60,782 nucleotides of DNA from Chloroflexota bacterium. GTDB lineage: Bacteria > Chloroflexota > Anaerolineae > Aggregatilineales > Phototrophicaceae. Positions 1 to 7,943 of the stretch are shown here, piece by piece. The notes below the pieces were generated by a model that was not told the origin of the DNA, did no database searches, and saw nothing but the letters and a program-made list of their open reading frames with translations. The stretch lies in NCBI GenBank assembly GCA_028875185.1, contig JAPPFH010000010.1:1-60782 (forward strand), written 5' to 3'. A program made the translations under genes and the position numbers. How positions within the stretch are numbered: position 1 is the first letter of the stretch; each line of letters opens with the position of its first letter.

Positions 1-2
1 CG

Positions 3-335
3 ACCATCGACACCGCCGGCACTGTCGTCTTGCTGCATGGGGAAAGCCCGCCGCCACAATCCAGCCAGCCGCAAAGTCAAAATCCCCCGCTACCGGCCAC
101 CGCCGAACCCAGCAAGCCCAACAGCCAGCTGCTTAGCGGCTGCGAGGTGCGGCCCTGGGCGAATGTGAAGTTCCGCCAGAGCCCGCCCGGCGGCGAGGTC
201 ATCGGCGTGACCGCTATTCGCAAATGGCTGCCCGCCAGCGAGAAACAGCACGGTTATTTCAAGATTCGCCTCTGGGCGACCGATGGCTGGATCAGCGGCG
301 ATTATGTCTACACGCGCGGGGATTGCGGCGCTTGA
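3..335 (+). CDS. C-terminal fragment of a secreted FN3/SH3-type protein (truncated by window edge)
   Basis: The gene begins upstream of the window. The visible part reads through a Pro/Gln-rich linker into an SH3-like domain with two cysteines framing it (SGCEVRPWANVKFRQSPPGG near its start, YTRGDCGA at the end). It is a close paralog of the C-terminal third of the FN3/SH3 gene ending at 23670, and the alignment continues in frame right back to base 3, ahead of any start codon. It is therefore a partial gene and not a small ORF starting at the TTG at 30. In the full-length relative this domain follows a signal peptide and an FN3 domain, so an exported location is likely. Function unknown. Confidence 0.75.
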   Translation, partial: TIDTAGTVVLLHGESPPPQSSQPQSQNPPLPATAEPSKPNSQLLSGCEVRPWANVKFRQSPPGGEVIGVTAIRKWLPASEKQHGYFKIRLWATDGWISGDYVYTRGDCGA

Positions 336-720
336 AGCCGCGCCAGTCAACCAGAAAAGGGTGTGGTGAATTTCATTGATAGCGCGACAAACCCCCATCC
401 CCGAAGGTCTATGTCTACGTGACCCGGACTCTTGCCGTAGCGCAGTGTCTACGCGCGGCGGTGAGTCGCCCGACGGAGCGCAAAAGTTGTAGGGGCGACC
501 CAGTGGGTCGCCCGACATAGCCCAAAAAAACAAGTAATTTGCGACGATATTTTGCCCGTTGCAAAACTGTCCTGTCGTCAGCCCACAAGGATGGAAGGGG
601 AGTTGTTCAAGGAATTACGGGCTTTTAAGTCCCACCCTCATTTTGGGAAACTGATCTTGACACCCGAGACTATTCCGCTGGCGGCGCGGAGTTTGACAAA
701 GTCTGCATTCCCGCCGTATC
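336..720. repeat. Intergenic block of repeat fragments
   Basis: No gene is supported here. From about 359 the text resembles the left end of the element near 21840 (TGGTGAATTTCA followed by a C-rich stretch). At 443-455 lies the word CAGTGTCTACGCG, also present near 60650. A perfect hairpin sits at 493-513. Positions 593-648 match the dispersed 126-bp element best preserved at 40717-40842 (GGGGAGTTGTTCAAGGAATT and onwards). It is a patchwork of at least three repeat families. Confidence 0.7.
493..513. repeat. 9-bp-arm / 3-nt-loop palindrome
   Basis: GGGCGACCC and GGGTCGCCC form perfect 9-bp arms around the loop AGT, preceded by GTAG. Three further hairpins with the same geometry lie at 37541-37561, 37581-37601 and 37742-37762, with different but still perfectly paired arms. 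Confidence 0.85.
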
Positions 721-1557
721 ATGGCGCCATTGCGCCTTTCGCTGGGAAGCCTTGTGCCAACTTCAATCGCCGACCAGATCAAGAACCGCTTTCGCGGAAT
801 CCAGGATGTGAAGTTCGCCAGCACCGCGAGGGACTTAACGCTCACATCGCGCAGCCACGAACCCGATATCATCATCGAGACCTGGATGAACAGCCGCCTC
901 TTTGTGTATATCTTTGCTGCCGCGCCCAAACCGCGATTGATCAAGTCCATTCTCAAGCAGAATACGAATGCCAGCGTCGGCACGCTGTTTTTCGTCGACG
1001 CCACGCTTCTGCCCGGCGATGGCTATTGCGGCCGCCTGCGGGATTGGCAAGACGACCTGCGCGTAATGAACATGGGCGCCGTATTCGCGTTCGCCATCAA
1101 GGAAGCGGGCATACGCCTGATCCAGGTCAATCTGGAAGAGACGGCGCAGCGCAACCAGTTCATCGTATGGCACACCGTCGAGTTTCCCTTCGATGCCGTA
1201 TCCGTGCGCCTGCGCGAATACCATACGAATATCCGCGGCCGCTGGTATATCGGCGACATCGCTTCCGCCAGCTTCAAGCGCCGCATTAGCGAGGAACGCG
1301 CGCGCCAGCGGTTTCACTATCGCAGCAAGCAGACGCAGCCCTTGGACTCCGCGCGATCGGAGCCGATCAGCGCCGCCTACCTTGCGCTGGAGATAGAGGT
1401 CGGCGCTGGGCAGGACGCGGTGAAGGAAGCCTTCCGCAGCCTGGCGCGGAAATACCATCCCGATGTCAGCGAGCACGAAAAAGACGAAGCGGAAAAGCGC
1501 TTTAGAGAAGTGCAGTCCGCCTACGATCGCATCAAGTCTCACCGACGCTGGCAATGA
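721..1557 (+). CDS. J-domain protein with unknown N-terminal region
   Basis: 278 residues. The last ~60 residues (about 216-275) form a J domain: helix I (AAYLALEIEVGAGQDAVKEA), the HPD signature in KYHPDVS, then a charged helix III ending SAYDRIKSHRR. J domains stimulate the ATPase of Hsp70/DnaK. Here the domain is C-terminal and the Gly/Phe and zinc-finger parts of classical DnaJ are missing, so this is a co-chaperone-like specialist. The first ~210 residues are soluble and not recognised. The ATG at 721 is the first good start, though no clear ribosome-binding site precedes it. The gene converges on the sugar-acid kinase with a 24-bp gap. Confidence 0.8.
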   Translation: MAPLRLSLGSLVPTSIADQIKNRFRGIQDVKFASTARDLTLTSRSHEPDIIIETWMNSRLFVYIFAAAPKPRLIKSILKQNTNASVGTLFFVDATLLPGDGYCGRLRDWQDDLRVMNMGAVFAFAIKEAGIRLIQVNLEETAQRNQFIVWHTVEFPFDAVSVRLREYHTNIRGRWYIGDIASASFKRRISEERARQRFHYRSKQTQPLDSARSEPISAAYLALEIEVGAGQDAVKEAFRSLARKYHPDVSEHEKDEAEKRFREVQSAYDRIKSHRRWQ

Positions 1558-1581
1558 GCGCCACTCGACGCGCGCGGCGGA

Positions 1582-3006
1582 TCAACCGGCGAGTATCTGT
1601 ACGGCGCGCAGAAGCGCCCCGTCATCGCCAACATTTCCGGGAAATACGATGTACGCGCCGCCAGGATAGCGGCTGTTTGCGTCCGGCTGCCAAAGCGGGA
1701 TGCCGGGCAAAATCTGACCCAAGACAGTCGCGCGCTTGATCGCCAAGGCGCCGGTGGCCAGATCGCTCGAGGTGACGCCGCCTTTGGCGATTATGAAGCG
1801 CGGCGAGACCGGCAACCTGCGCACGACATCAACCAGACTTTTGGAGACGCGCCGACCGATAGCCAGGCTGCTGTCGTCGTCATAACCGCTGACGAATTCG
1901 CGGCTGGTATAGAGCGCCGCATGCTTGCCATCACGGAGGATCGCCGCCAGCTCATCTGCGATAGACCCGAGGAAGGCGTCCAGGTCTTCGGACCGCAATA
2001 GATTGGCGACCGGCAATTCGACGCCTTTCACTAACCCGCTCGCGAGCAGCGCCGCAAGTTGATCTGTAGACTTTTTGACATATGAGCCGACAACGACTAG
2101 CCCGCCATGTTCGGACATCGGCGTTATGTCAGCGGCATCCAGCGGCGGTTGGATCGGTATGCCGCCACGGATGCCGGCGAAAGAAGCGGCAGTGCGGTAG
2201 ATCAAGCGCACCCCGGCCGCCTCGGCGCGAATACAGGCGAGGGCGACCACTTCAAGGTCGCGCTCGCTTACGGCATCAACGACGCAGACCGCGCCGCCAT
2301 GCAAGCCACGCAGGATCTCCTCAACCGCATCCGGGCCGCCGCTGCGAATAACCTCAATGGACAGGCTGATGACATCCTGCGACTGGACTCGACCGCTGGT
2401 CTTTTCCTCGACCCACTTTCGCATTTCCGAGTGCCGGTAGCCAAAGACAGCATCTTCGGCGTAGGGCGTCCGCGCGGCCGGGACGAGCAGACCGCCCTCT
2501 TCCACATAGTGTAGGCCCTGTATCGTAAATCGGCCGCCAGCCATGAAGGCCGGAATGAGAAGCACGGCGTCGGGCGGCGCTTCAGCAGATTCCGCCAGCG
2601 CGTCGGTCTCGGCCGGGAAGTGGCCGCGCAAGGTGGAATCGCTGCGGCTGATTACGGTAAAGCGGCGTCCGGTCTGACCGGCTGCGGACCGCAGATTCCG
2701 CGTGATATCTTGATTAAGCGCGACCGCCTCTGCCGCGCCGACGCTGCGCGAATTCGTCAGGATGTAGCAGACGGGGTCGGCGCTATCCAGCTCGCGAACG
2801 AGCGCCGGCACCGTCCATTCGGTAAGAACGACAGTATCGTGAACGGTCTGTGTACCGGTTGGATCGTCATCAAGGACGAAGATCTTCCGCTTCGTTTCTC
2901 GCAGCAGCGCCTGTATCTGCGGGATGAGGTTCTGGTTCCACTCGGCTGGCAAGTTGGAAAACAGTTCCATCTTGTCAACAGACGCGACATCTTCGCTCGT
3001 ATGCAT
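1582..3006 (-). CDS. Four-carbon acid sugar kinase family protein (DUF1537/OtnK-like)
   Basis: 474 residues, the usual family length. The N-terminal signature VLDDDPTGTQTVHDTVVLTE is the hallmark of the four-carbon acid sugar kinase N domain, which binds the sugar acid. The C-terminal nucleotide-binding domain contains FIIAKGGVTSSDLA and a final GIPLWQPDANSRYPG. Family members phosphorylate 3-oxo-tetronate, erythronate, threonate or related four-carbon acids at O4, feeding them to aldolase or decarboxylase steps. No partner dehydrogenase or aldolase lies beside it, so the substrate cannot be assigned. A GAGGTG ribosome-binding site precedes the ATG at 3006. Confidence 0.88.
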   Translation of the reverse strand: MHTSEDVASVDKMELFSNLPAEWNQNLIPQIQALLRETKRKIFVLDDDPTGTQTVHDTVVLTEWTVPALVRELDSADPVCYILTNSRSVGAAEAVALNQDITRNLRSAAGQTGRRFTVISRSDSTLRGHFPAETDALAESAEAPPDAVLLIPAFMAGGRFTIQGLHYVEEGGLLVPAARTPYAEDAVFGYRHSEMRKWVEEKTSGRVQSQDVISLSIEVIRSGGPDAVEEILRGLHGGAVCVVDAVSERDLEVVALACIRAEAAGVRLIYRTAASFAGIRGGIPIQPPLDAADITPMSEHGGLVVVGSYVKKSTDQLAALLASGLVKGVELPVANLLRSEDLDAFLGSIADELAAILRDGKHAALYTSREFVSGYDDDSSLAIGRRVSKSLVDVVRRLPVSPRFIIAKGGVTSSDLATGALAIKRATVLGQILPGIPLWQPDANSRYPGGAYIVFPGNVGDDGALLRAVQILAG

Positions 3007-3340
3007 GGTTCACCTCAAGCGCCACGACAGCGCATTCGGCTTGTCAAGCAGCTTGGTTTAGACAGCAGCCAGCGATTCTATACTGCTGTCCCGCCGCGTA
3101 ACCGAATCGCCACGCCAGGGCTCGCGTCCCACAGTCACGCTCAGGATTGCGTCTTGCTCTTTCAGCTTTCGCTAAATTTGGCAGATCAAATTGGTTATGG
3201 GCGCCCCTTTTTCCACTGCGAACACTATGCTTTCTCGCTTGACAAAGCGCTGCAAAGAAGCTGCAGCAGGCAATCATATGAGTCGCGCGCGGAGGCAACC
3301 TGCGCGCCGACCTGCTGATTCGCCCGCATAGCTCGCAGCG
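3007..3340. other. Gene-free interval
   Basis: 334 bp between the kinase start and the stop of the first DinB-like gene. Short reading frames here have no recognisable protein and no ribosome-binding sites. It contains no obvious palindrome or copy of the dispersed repeats. It presumably carries the kinase promoter, but no convincing -35/-10 pair was found. Confidence 0.5.
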
Positions 3341-3841
3341 CTAACCCGAGCGCGCAAGACAATGCGCGCTGAAGCTGCGGTCGGCGCCCGCGCTGCCGCC
3401 GATTGCCGCGATCATCTGGCGCATTTCGGCGCGATGCAGCGTATTGTGGTTGAGTACATGGAAAATCGTCTGCCAAACCGGCGTCGTCATTGCCGTATCG
3501 CGATAAACGATATCGATCTCGCGGATGAACTGCTGGTCATCAAGCTCGGCCATATAGCGCTTCCAGCGCGCTTCCACCCCGTCCCAGGCTGCCCTGACTT
3601 GCTCGCGCGTCGGGTCGTCAATCGTGATAGCGACAGTCGGCTCCTTGATGCCGTGAAGGCGTTCCAGGCTGGCCTGCATCACATCGACAACGGGCGCGCA
3701 CTCGCGTTGCAACGTGCCCCAGGAATAACCGGTATCGACTGTGAATGCCGGCTCGGGCAGCGTCATGATCGCCTCGCGCCAAAGGCGGCGATCTTCTCGC
3801 ATCTGATAATCGACAAGCATTCTGATCGCATCGGCATTCAT
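3341..3841 (-). CDS. DinB-like four-helix protein (copy 1)
   Basis: 166 residues with the DinB/YfiT layout: helix 1 (MLVDYQMREDRRLWREAI), a mid-protein helix with conserved His/Asp positions, and the terminal motif HVLNHNTLHRAEMRQMI, matching the HxxNHxxxHRGQ-type metal-binding end of the family. Members are metal-binding helical bundles, some acting as thiol S-transferases; the substrate is unknown here. Its ATG overlaps the stop of the upstream DinB-like gene by 4 bp (ATGA), so the two are translationally coupled paralogs. Confidence 0.75.
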   Translation of the reverse strand: MNADAIRMLVDYQMREDRRLWREAIMTLPEPAFTVDTGYSWGTLQRECAPVVDVMQASLERLHGIKEPTVAITIDDPTREQVRAAWDGVEARWKRYMAELDDQQFIREIDIVYRDTAMTTPVWQTIFHVLNHNTLHRAEMRQMIAAIGGSAGADRSFSAHCLARSG

Positions 3842-4362
3842 TTGCGGAAGATCCCGCTGAGGAATTGCATCAGGCTCAGATCAAATTGGGGCGCTTCATT
3901 GACTTCCGCTGCCATGCGCAAAATGTCCGATCGATGCGACGTACCCTGGTAGACGACATCAAAGACCAACTGCCATACTTTCAGTTTGGCGCCGCCTGCG
4001 CCCTCGCCAAGCGCGCGGTCGGCGAAGAATTGCTCGCCGTCCAGCTCGCCCATGAGCTGCGCCCACTCAGCATGGATGGCGCGCCATTGCCGGTGCATCG
4101 CGGCCCGATTAGTCGCTGTTTCGCCGCTGAAATGCGCTGGAGCGGCATCGTCAAGGATGCGCCGCAGATTCGTCGCTTCGGTCTCAATGATATGGGCGCA
4201 TTCACGCCGGATAGAACCCAATCCAAAGCCGACTTCCCGCGAAAACTGCTCGTCGCTCAAGGGGACGATGGCGAGTTTCCAAACGCGCGCGTCTTCCCAG
4301 CAGCAGTGTTGGATCAGCTTGCGCGCGAAATCGAGATTGGCTGTGCCAGGTGGAAGATTCAC
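3838..4362 (-). CDS. DinB-like four-helix protein (copy 2)
   Basis: 174 residues, homologous along its length to the overlapping downstream gene: the same N-terminal helix (HCCWEDARVWKLAI), a SIRRECAHIIETE segment parallel to TLQRECAPVVDVM in copy 1, and a terminal DVVYQGTSHRSDILRMA metal-site helix. In both copies the first His of the end motif is degenerate relative to classical DinB. The pair lies downstream of the tRNA cluster in the same direction. Adjacent divergent copies suggest an old tandem duplication, possibly a heterodimer. Function unknown. Confidence 0.72.
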   Translation of the reverse strand: MNLPPGTANLDFARKLIQHCCWEDARVWKLAIVPLSDEQFSREVGFGLGSIRRECAHIIETEATNLRRILDDAAPAHFSGETATNRAAMHRQWRAIHAEWAQLMGELDGEQFFADRALGEGAGGAKLKVWQLVFDVVYQGTSHRSDILRMAAEVNEAPQFDLSLMQFLSGIFRK

Positions 4363-4390
4363 TTCTGTGTATTTGCCAGGTCACATTGGA

Positions 4391-4463
<73 letters not shown>

Positions 4464-4501
4464 GCGCGACGCCGGCCGCAGCGACCGGCAAATTGAGCAG
4501 G

Positions 4502-4572
4502 AGCGGGTAACGGGATTCGAACCCGTACTGACACCTTGGAAGGGTGGAGTGCTACCGTTACACCATACCCGC
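4502..4572 (-). tRNA. tRNA-Gly(TCC)
   Basis: 71-nt cloverleaf on the minus strand. Acceptor GCGGGTA/TACCCGC, anticodon stem CCACC/GGTGT around CTTCCAA (anticodon TCC), T arm ACGGG-TTCGAAT-CCCGT, and a U discriminator as usual for bacterial glycine tRNA. CCA is not encoded. It lies between the Pro and CAT tRNAs in the same orientation. Confidence 0.95.
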
Positions 4573-4582
4573 AATTTAACAG

Positions 4583-4656
4583 TCGGGGCGCCCGGATTCG
4601 AACCGGGGACCTCACGGACCCAAACCGTGCGCGCTGCCGGGCTGCGCCACGCCCCG
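4583..4656 (-). tRNA. tRNA-Pro(TGG)
   Basis: 74-nt cloverleaf on the minus strand. Acceptor CGGGGCG/CGCCCCG with a first-position C-G pair typical of proline tRNA, anticodon stem CACGG/CCGTG around TTTGGGT (anticodon TGG), T arm with TTCGAAT, discriminator A. First gene of the three-tRNA cluster. Confidence 0.95.
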
Positions 4657-4768
4657 AATGCCCAGACATCTTACTCGTCTTGCGCGGCATAGTAAAGTCG
4701 GAAGTGGGCGGGCGCCGGATTCGTCTCTTCAAAAAATAACACCCAAAGACGAGAACAAGAAACAGAGA

Positions 4769-4968
4769 ATTCACCACAGAGGAATGAGAGGACACACAGA
4801 GAGCACCGAGGAAATGCATCGTCTGAAAGATACACTTAAATCCAATTCTCCAAATGCAGATACCGCAAGAGGGCAAGGACCAATTTTCCACATATCGAGA
4901 ATCCGAAGCGCCATTTCAAACTAAAACTCTGTGCCCTCTGTGTATCCTCTGCGTACTCTGTGGTGAAA
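4769..4968. repeat. ~200-bp inverted-repeat element (CACAGAG family)
   Basis: TTCACCACAGAG at 4770-4781 is mirrored exactly by CTCTGTGGTGAA at 4956-4967. Inside these, imperfect arms built from ACACAGAG and GAGGA words extend for about 45 bp on each side (left 4770-4815, right 4926-4967). The ~110-bp centre encodes nothing recognisable. The arrangement is MITE-like or a large stem-loop. It lies just upstream of the tRNA cluster. Confidence 0.8.
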
Positions 4969-5033
4969 GCAATTTGGGCATTCGCCTTGGCGCGATCTAC
5001 ACCCGAACCCAGCAGACACCAAGACTATTAGTC

Positions 5034-5510
5034 TTACTCTTCCGGCTCGCCGCCGAATGCTTGGTATAGTTCGTCGATTTCTTCTTCGGACACGGTCGGA
5101 TGAATCTCTTCTCCACGGCGCTCGCGCTCTGGCTGGGACGACTGCAACAAGCGGGCAAACTGCGTCGATGTTACGCACTTCATGCGATGGCGGCGGGCGT
5201 GGCTCAAGACCTCAAGATCTGAAGAAACTACGATCCAATTCGGCGCGTCATTTGTTTTGTTGATCCGCCGTTTGATTATGTCGTCGGCGCTCGAATGGTG
5301 AGCTGCGGCAAAGGTGACCTGCACGCCCCGCGTCGACAGGCTTGAACTGCCGCCGGGTAAGCCATGATCAAAGATCACCGCGCATTTCTTGCGTGTCCTC
5401 GCGGCAAAACCCTTTAGCTTGTTGACCAACTGCCCTTCATCGTTTGGATCATCGAGACTGATATCGGGCAGGCAGGCGATGAGATTGTGCCCGTCAATCA
5501 AATACGGCAT
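5034..5510 (-). CDS. NYN-domain ribonuclease (YacP/Rae1-like)
   Basis: 158 residues. It opens with MPYLIDGHNLIACLPDISL, the YacP-type NYN signature in which the first Asp and the Asn help bind metal. Further acidic positions follow in AVIFDHGLPGG, SADDIIKRRI and VVSSDLEV. The fold is PIN-like. YacP/Rae1 in firmicutes is a ribosome-associated endoribonuclease, so an RNA-decay role is inferred. The acidic tail (EEEIDELYQAFGGEPEE) is typical. A single gene, not clearly in an operon. Confidence 0.85.
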   Translation of the reverse strand: MPYLIDGHNLIACLPDISLDDPNDEGQLVNKLKGFAARTRKKCAVIFDHGLPGGSSSLSTRGVQVTFAAAHHSSADDIIKRRINKTNDAPNWIVVSSDLEVLSHARRHRMKCVTSTQFARLLQSSQPERERRGEEIHPTVSEEEIDELYQAFGGEPEE

Positions 5511-5687
5511 GGACGATTACCTGAACACAGGTGGAAAAGGCGAGCCACATCACTTTACCACAGCCGCTCGGGGGCGGCGACAAGAATCAGCGGCGCCGAG
5601 AAAAACGGACAGGCGTTCTCTATGCATGAGCAAGCGGGTTTAACCAAGCGTTCCAGGGGCATGGCGGGCAATCGCTAAACTATACAA

Positions 5688-7037
5688 CTAAGCCACATCC
5701 GCGACCGCCTCATGCAGCGGCAAGCCCATCGTGAAAATGCTGCCGATATTCAAGCGACTCTCAACCTCGAGAAACCCGCCGTGCGCCTGACAGATCGCGC
5801 GCGCGATCGTCAAGCCTTGCCCCAGCCCGGGCGCGGCATCGGCGGACCGGCTGGCGGCACCGCGATAAAAGCGCTCAAATATATGCGGAAGATCTTGCCG
5901 GCTGATCCCGACGCCATTGTCGCTGACGCTGATTAGCGCGTAGGTTTTGGCTTGGCGCGTCTCGACGCGGGCGGCGACCGCCACGTAGCCGCCTTCCCCG
6001 CTATAGGTCGCGCCATTGCGAATCAAATGCCCCAGCGCCCACTGCAAGCGCGTATCATCGCCGCGCGCGCTCACGCCTCTGAGATCGCGCGTCATGACAA
6101 GCAAATCGATGCCAAGGCGTTTTACATCGCTTTCGATGCCGTTGACCACGGACCAGATCACATCCTCAATCGGCGCCGGCTCCCGCTGGACATCGAAGAC
6201 GCCAGCATTCATCCGCGAAATATCGAGCAGTTCCAGCGCAAGCTGATCGAGGACATCAATGTTTCGCAGCATTTTATCGAGCAAGCGCTGGTTGACGGCG
6301 GCGTCCTCCGGCTGCCCGCTTAGCAGCTCGCTGGCCAATTTGATCACGCCGACCGGGCGCTCCATATCGCGGGCGATATGCGTGACAAAGCCATCTTTCA
6401 GCCGTTCCGCCAGGGCGTCATGGGTCACATCGCGCAATATGATGACGGTGCCGATGCGCCGGTTGGCTTCATCGCCGATGGCGATCAACTGCGCGCGAAT
6501 AATTCGATTGTTAAGCGGCAACTCGTCCGATTCGCCCAAGGGCGTCAATTCGGCGGCCGTCTCATCAACCGCGCGAAATTGCTCGAATAAGGTACCTAGC
6601 GCGCTATCCCAAAAAGCGCGCTTGCCGCCGAGCATCGCTTGCGCCGCCTGGTTCATCATCGTCACCTTGCCGTTGACATCCTGAACGATGATGCCCTCGT
6701 CAAGGCTGCTCAATATCTTAGTCAGGCGGTCCAGTTCATTAGCGCGCTGCCGGTGTTCGCTATCCAGCCGTTCGAATCGACGCCGGAGCGCCGCGCTTTC
6801 GGCGGTATGCCGCTGCGCGATCTGTCGCTGCCGCCCCAATTCGTTCTCGAGTTGCTGGCGCCGGCCTAGGCGGCGATAGAAGCGGCGAAACAGCGATTCG
6901 CTCGCCACACCAAAACGGTGAACATCGTTTAGGTCGGCGTTGATTTCACCATTTGCCGCGCGCGGCGAATCGTTCATCGCGGTCCCATTCATGCCTGCCA
7001 AGTCCGTCAGATTTTCTCTCATCTGGCGAAGCGGCAC
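5688..7037 (-). CDS. Cytoplasmic PAS-domain sensor histidine kinase (orphan)
   Basis: 449 residues with no membrane segment. Order: coiled-coil rich region (about 55-105), PAS domain (about 105-205, SSLDEGIIVQDVNGKVTMMN), dimerisation/phosphoacceptor helix with His220 in THIARDMERPVG, and an HATPase_c domain with N-box HLIRNGATYS, G1 box SDNGVGI, F-box FERFYRG and G2 GLGQGLTIAR. The H-box departs from the usual HELRTPL. No response regulator is adjacent, so the partner is elsewhere. The N-terminus is uncertain because ATGs also occur at residues 6, 16 and 21. Confidence 0.9.
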   Translation of the reverse strand: MPLRQMRENLTDLAGMNGTAMNDSPRAANGEINADLNDVHRFGVASESLFRRFYRRLGRRQQLENELGRQRQIAQRHTAESAALRRRFERLDSEHRQRANELDRLTKILSSLDEGIIVQDVNGKVTMMNQAAQAMLGGKRAFWDSALGTLFEQFRAVDETAAELTPLGESDELPLNNRIIRAQLIAIGDEANRRIGTVIILRDVTHDALAERLKDGFVTHIARDMERPVGVIKLASELLSGQPEDAAVNQRLLDKMLRNIDVLDQLALELLDISRMNAGVFDVQREPAPIEDVIWSVVNGIESDVKRLGIDLLVMTRDLRGVSARGDDTRLQWALGHLIRNGATYSGEGGYVAVAARVETRQAKTYALISVSDNGVGISRQDLPHIFERFYRGAASRSADAAPGLGQGLTIARAICQAHGGFLEVESRLNIGSIFTMGLPLHEAVADVA

Positions 7038-7193
7038 TCAAACAGAAGCGACAGGATTTGCCGCTCTATCGTTTGATTATAGACAGATTGCGGCAAGCCC
7101 GCGAACTGAAGGCGGCGCAGATGGCGGGCTGCAACAGATGGGCTATCATCGTAGATGCAGGGCGACGCCAGTTGAGCAGGATGACCGTCACAA

Positions 7194-7934
7194 ATGCAAA
7201 ACGTCGCGCCAACGCATCGCTTGAATCGGCGCTCGCGCGATTTTCTGATCGCGGCTGCCGCCGTCTTTCTTATTGGCGCGGCATTGGCTGTAGCCGGTAT
7301 TGGCTTGCACATCGTCAGCCTGGTAGTCCCATTCAATCGCGGCTTCGCCATTTACGACTTGACGCGCAAGGCGCTGGTTTCACTCGGCTTCGGGCTGTCC
7401 TTCGTCTCGATGCTGATGGCGCTGCGAGCGGTTACCTGGAAGACCGACCACAGTTTGGCTTGGGAATTGGGCGAGCTGCTGGCCGGGGAACTCGATCGTC
7501 AGTTTGTTTTCATTCGCAATGTCAGCAAGCGGTCGCTCGGCACGATTGATGCGGCGCTGGTCAGCAGACACGGCGTTCTCGTGCTGCGGATCAGCAAGCG
7601 CAAAGGCGAATACTATAACGTGGGCGGGGATTGGCTGCGGCGCCGGCGCAACGGGAGTTGGCGCCCCCTGCGCTGGAACCCCACGCGCGATGTGGTGGCG
7701 GACGCGATGAGGGTCAAAGCCTTCTTGAAGGATTATGATTTATCGGCGGCGCCAGTCTTTGCCGCTGTCGTCTTCACGCGCGCCGCGCCGGATGTCCAAT
7801 TTAGTTTGCGCGATCCAGCTGTGCCGGTCTTGAACGCTCAGGCTTTAATCAACGGGCTCTCAGACAGTTACTTCGCCGAAGACCGGCTGAACGCCGCGAC
7901 CGTGCAGCGGGTCGTAAACCTGCTCTATCATTAG
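7194..7934 (+). CDS. Membrane protein with NERD nuclease-related domain
   Basis: 246 residues. Two transmembrane helices near the N-terminus (about 18-45 and 55-75), then a soluble part resembling the NERD domain: ELGELLAGELDRQFVFIRNV, IDAALVSRHGVLVLRISKRK with the spaced acidic and Lys positions of the domain, then GGDWL. NERD is a diverged nuclease-like fold found in DNA-processing contexts. The gene is followed without a gap by addB, whose ribosome-binding site overlaps its stop codon, so it is likely co-transcribed with the AddAB repair genes. NERD assignment is by motif only. Confidence 0.65.
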   Translation: MQNVAPTHRLNRRSRDFLIAAAAVFLIGAALAVAGIGLHIVSLVVPFNRGFAIYDLTRKALVSLGFGLSFVSMLMALRAVTWKTDHSLAWELGELLAGELDRQFVFIRNVSKRSLGTIDAALVSRHGVLVLRISKRKGEYYNVGGDWLRRRRNGSWRPLRWNPTRDVVADAMRVKAFLKDYDLSAAPVFAAVVFTRAAPDVQFSLRDPAVPVLNAQALINGLSDSYFAEDRLNAATVQRVVNLLYH

Positions 7935-7943
7935 GAGGCGCGC

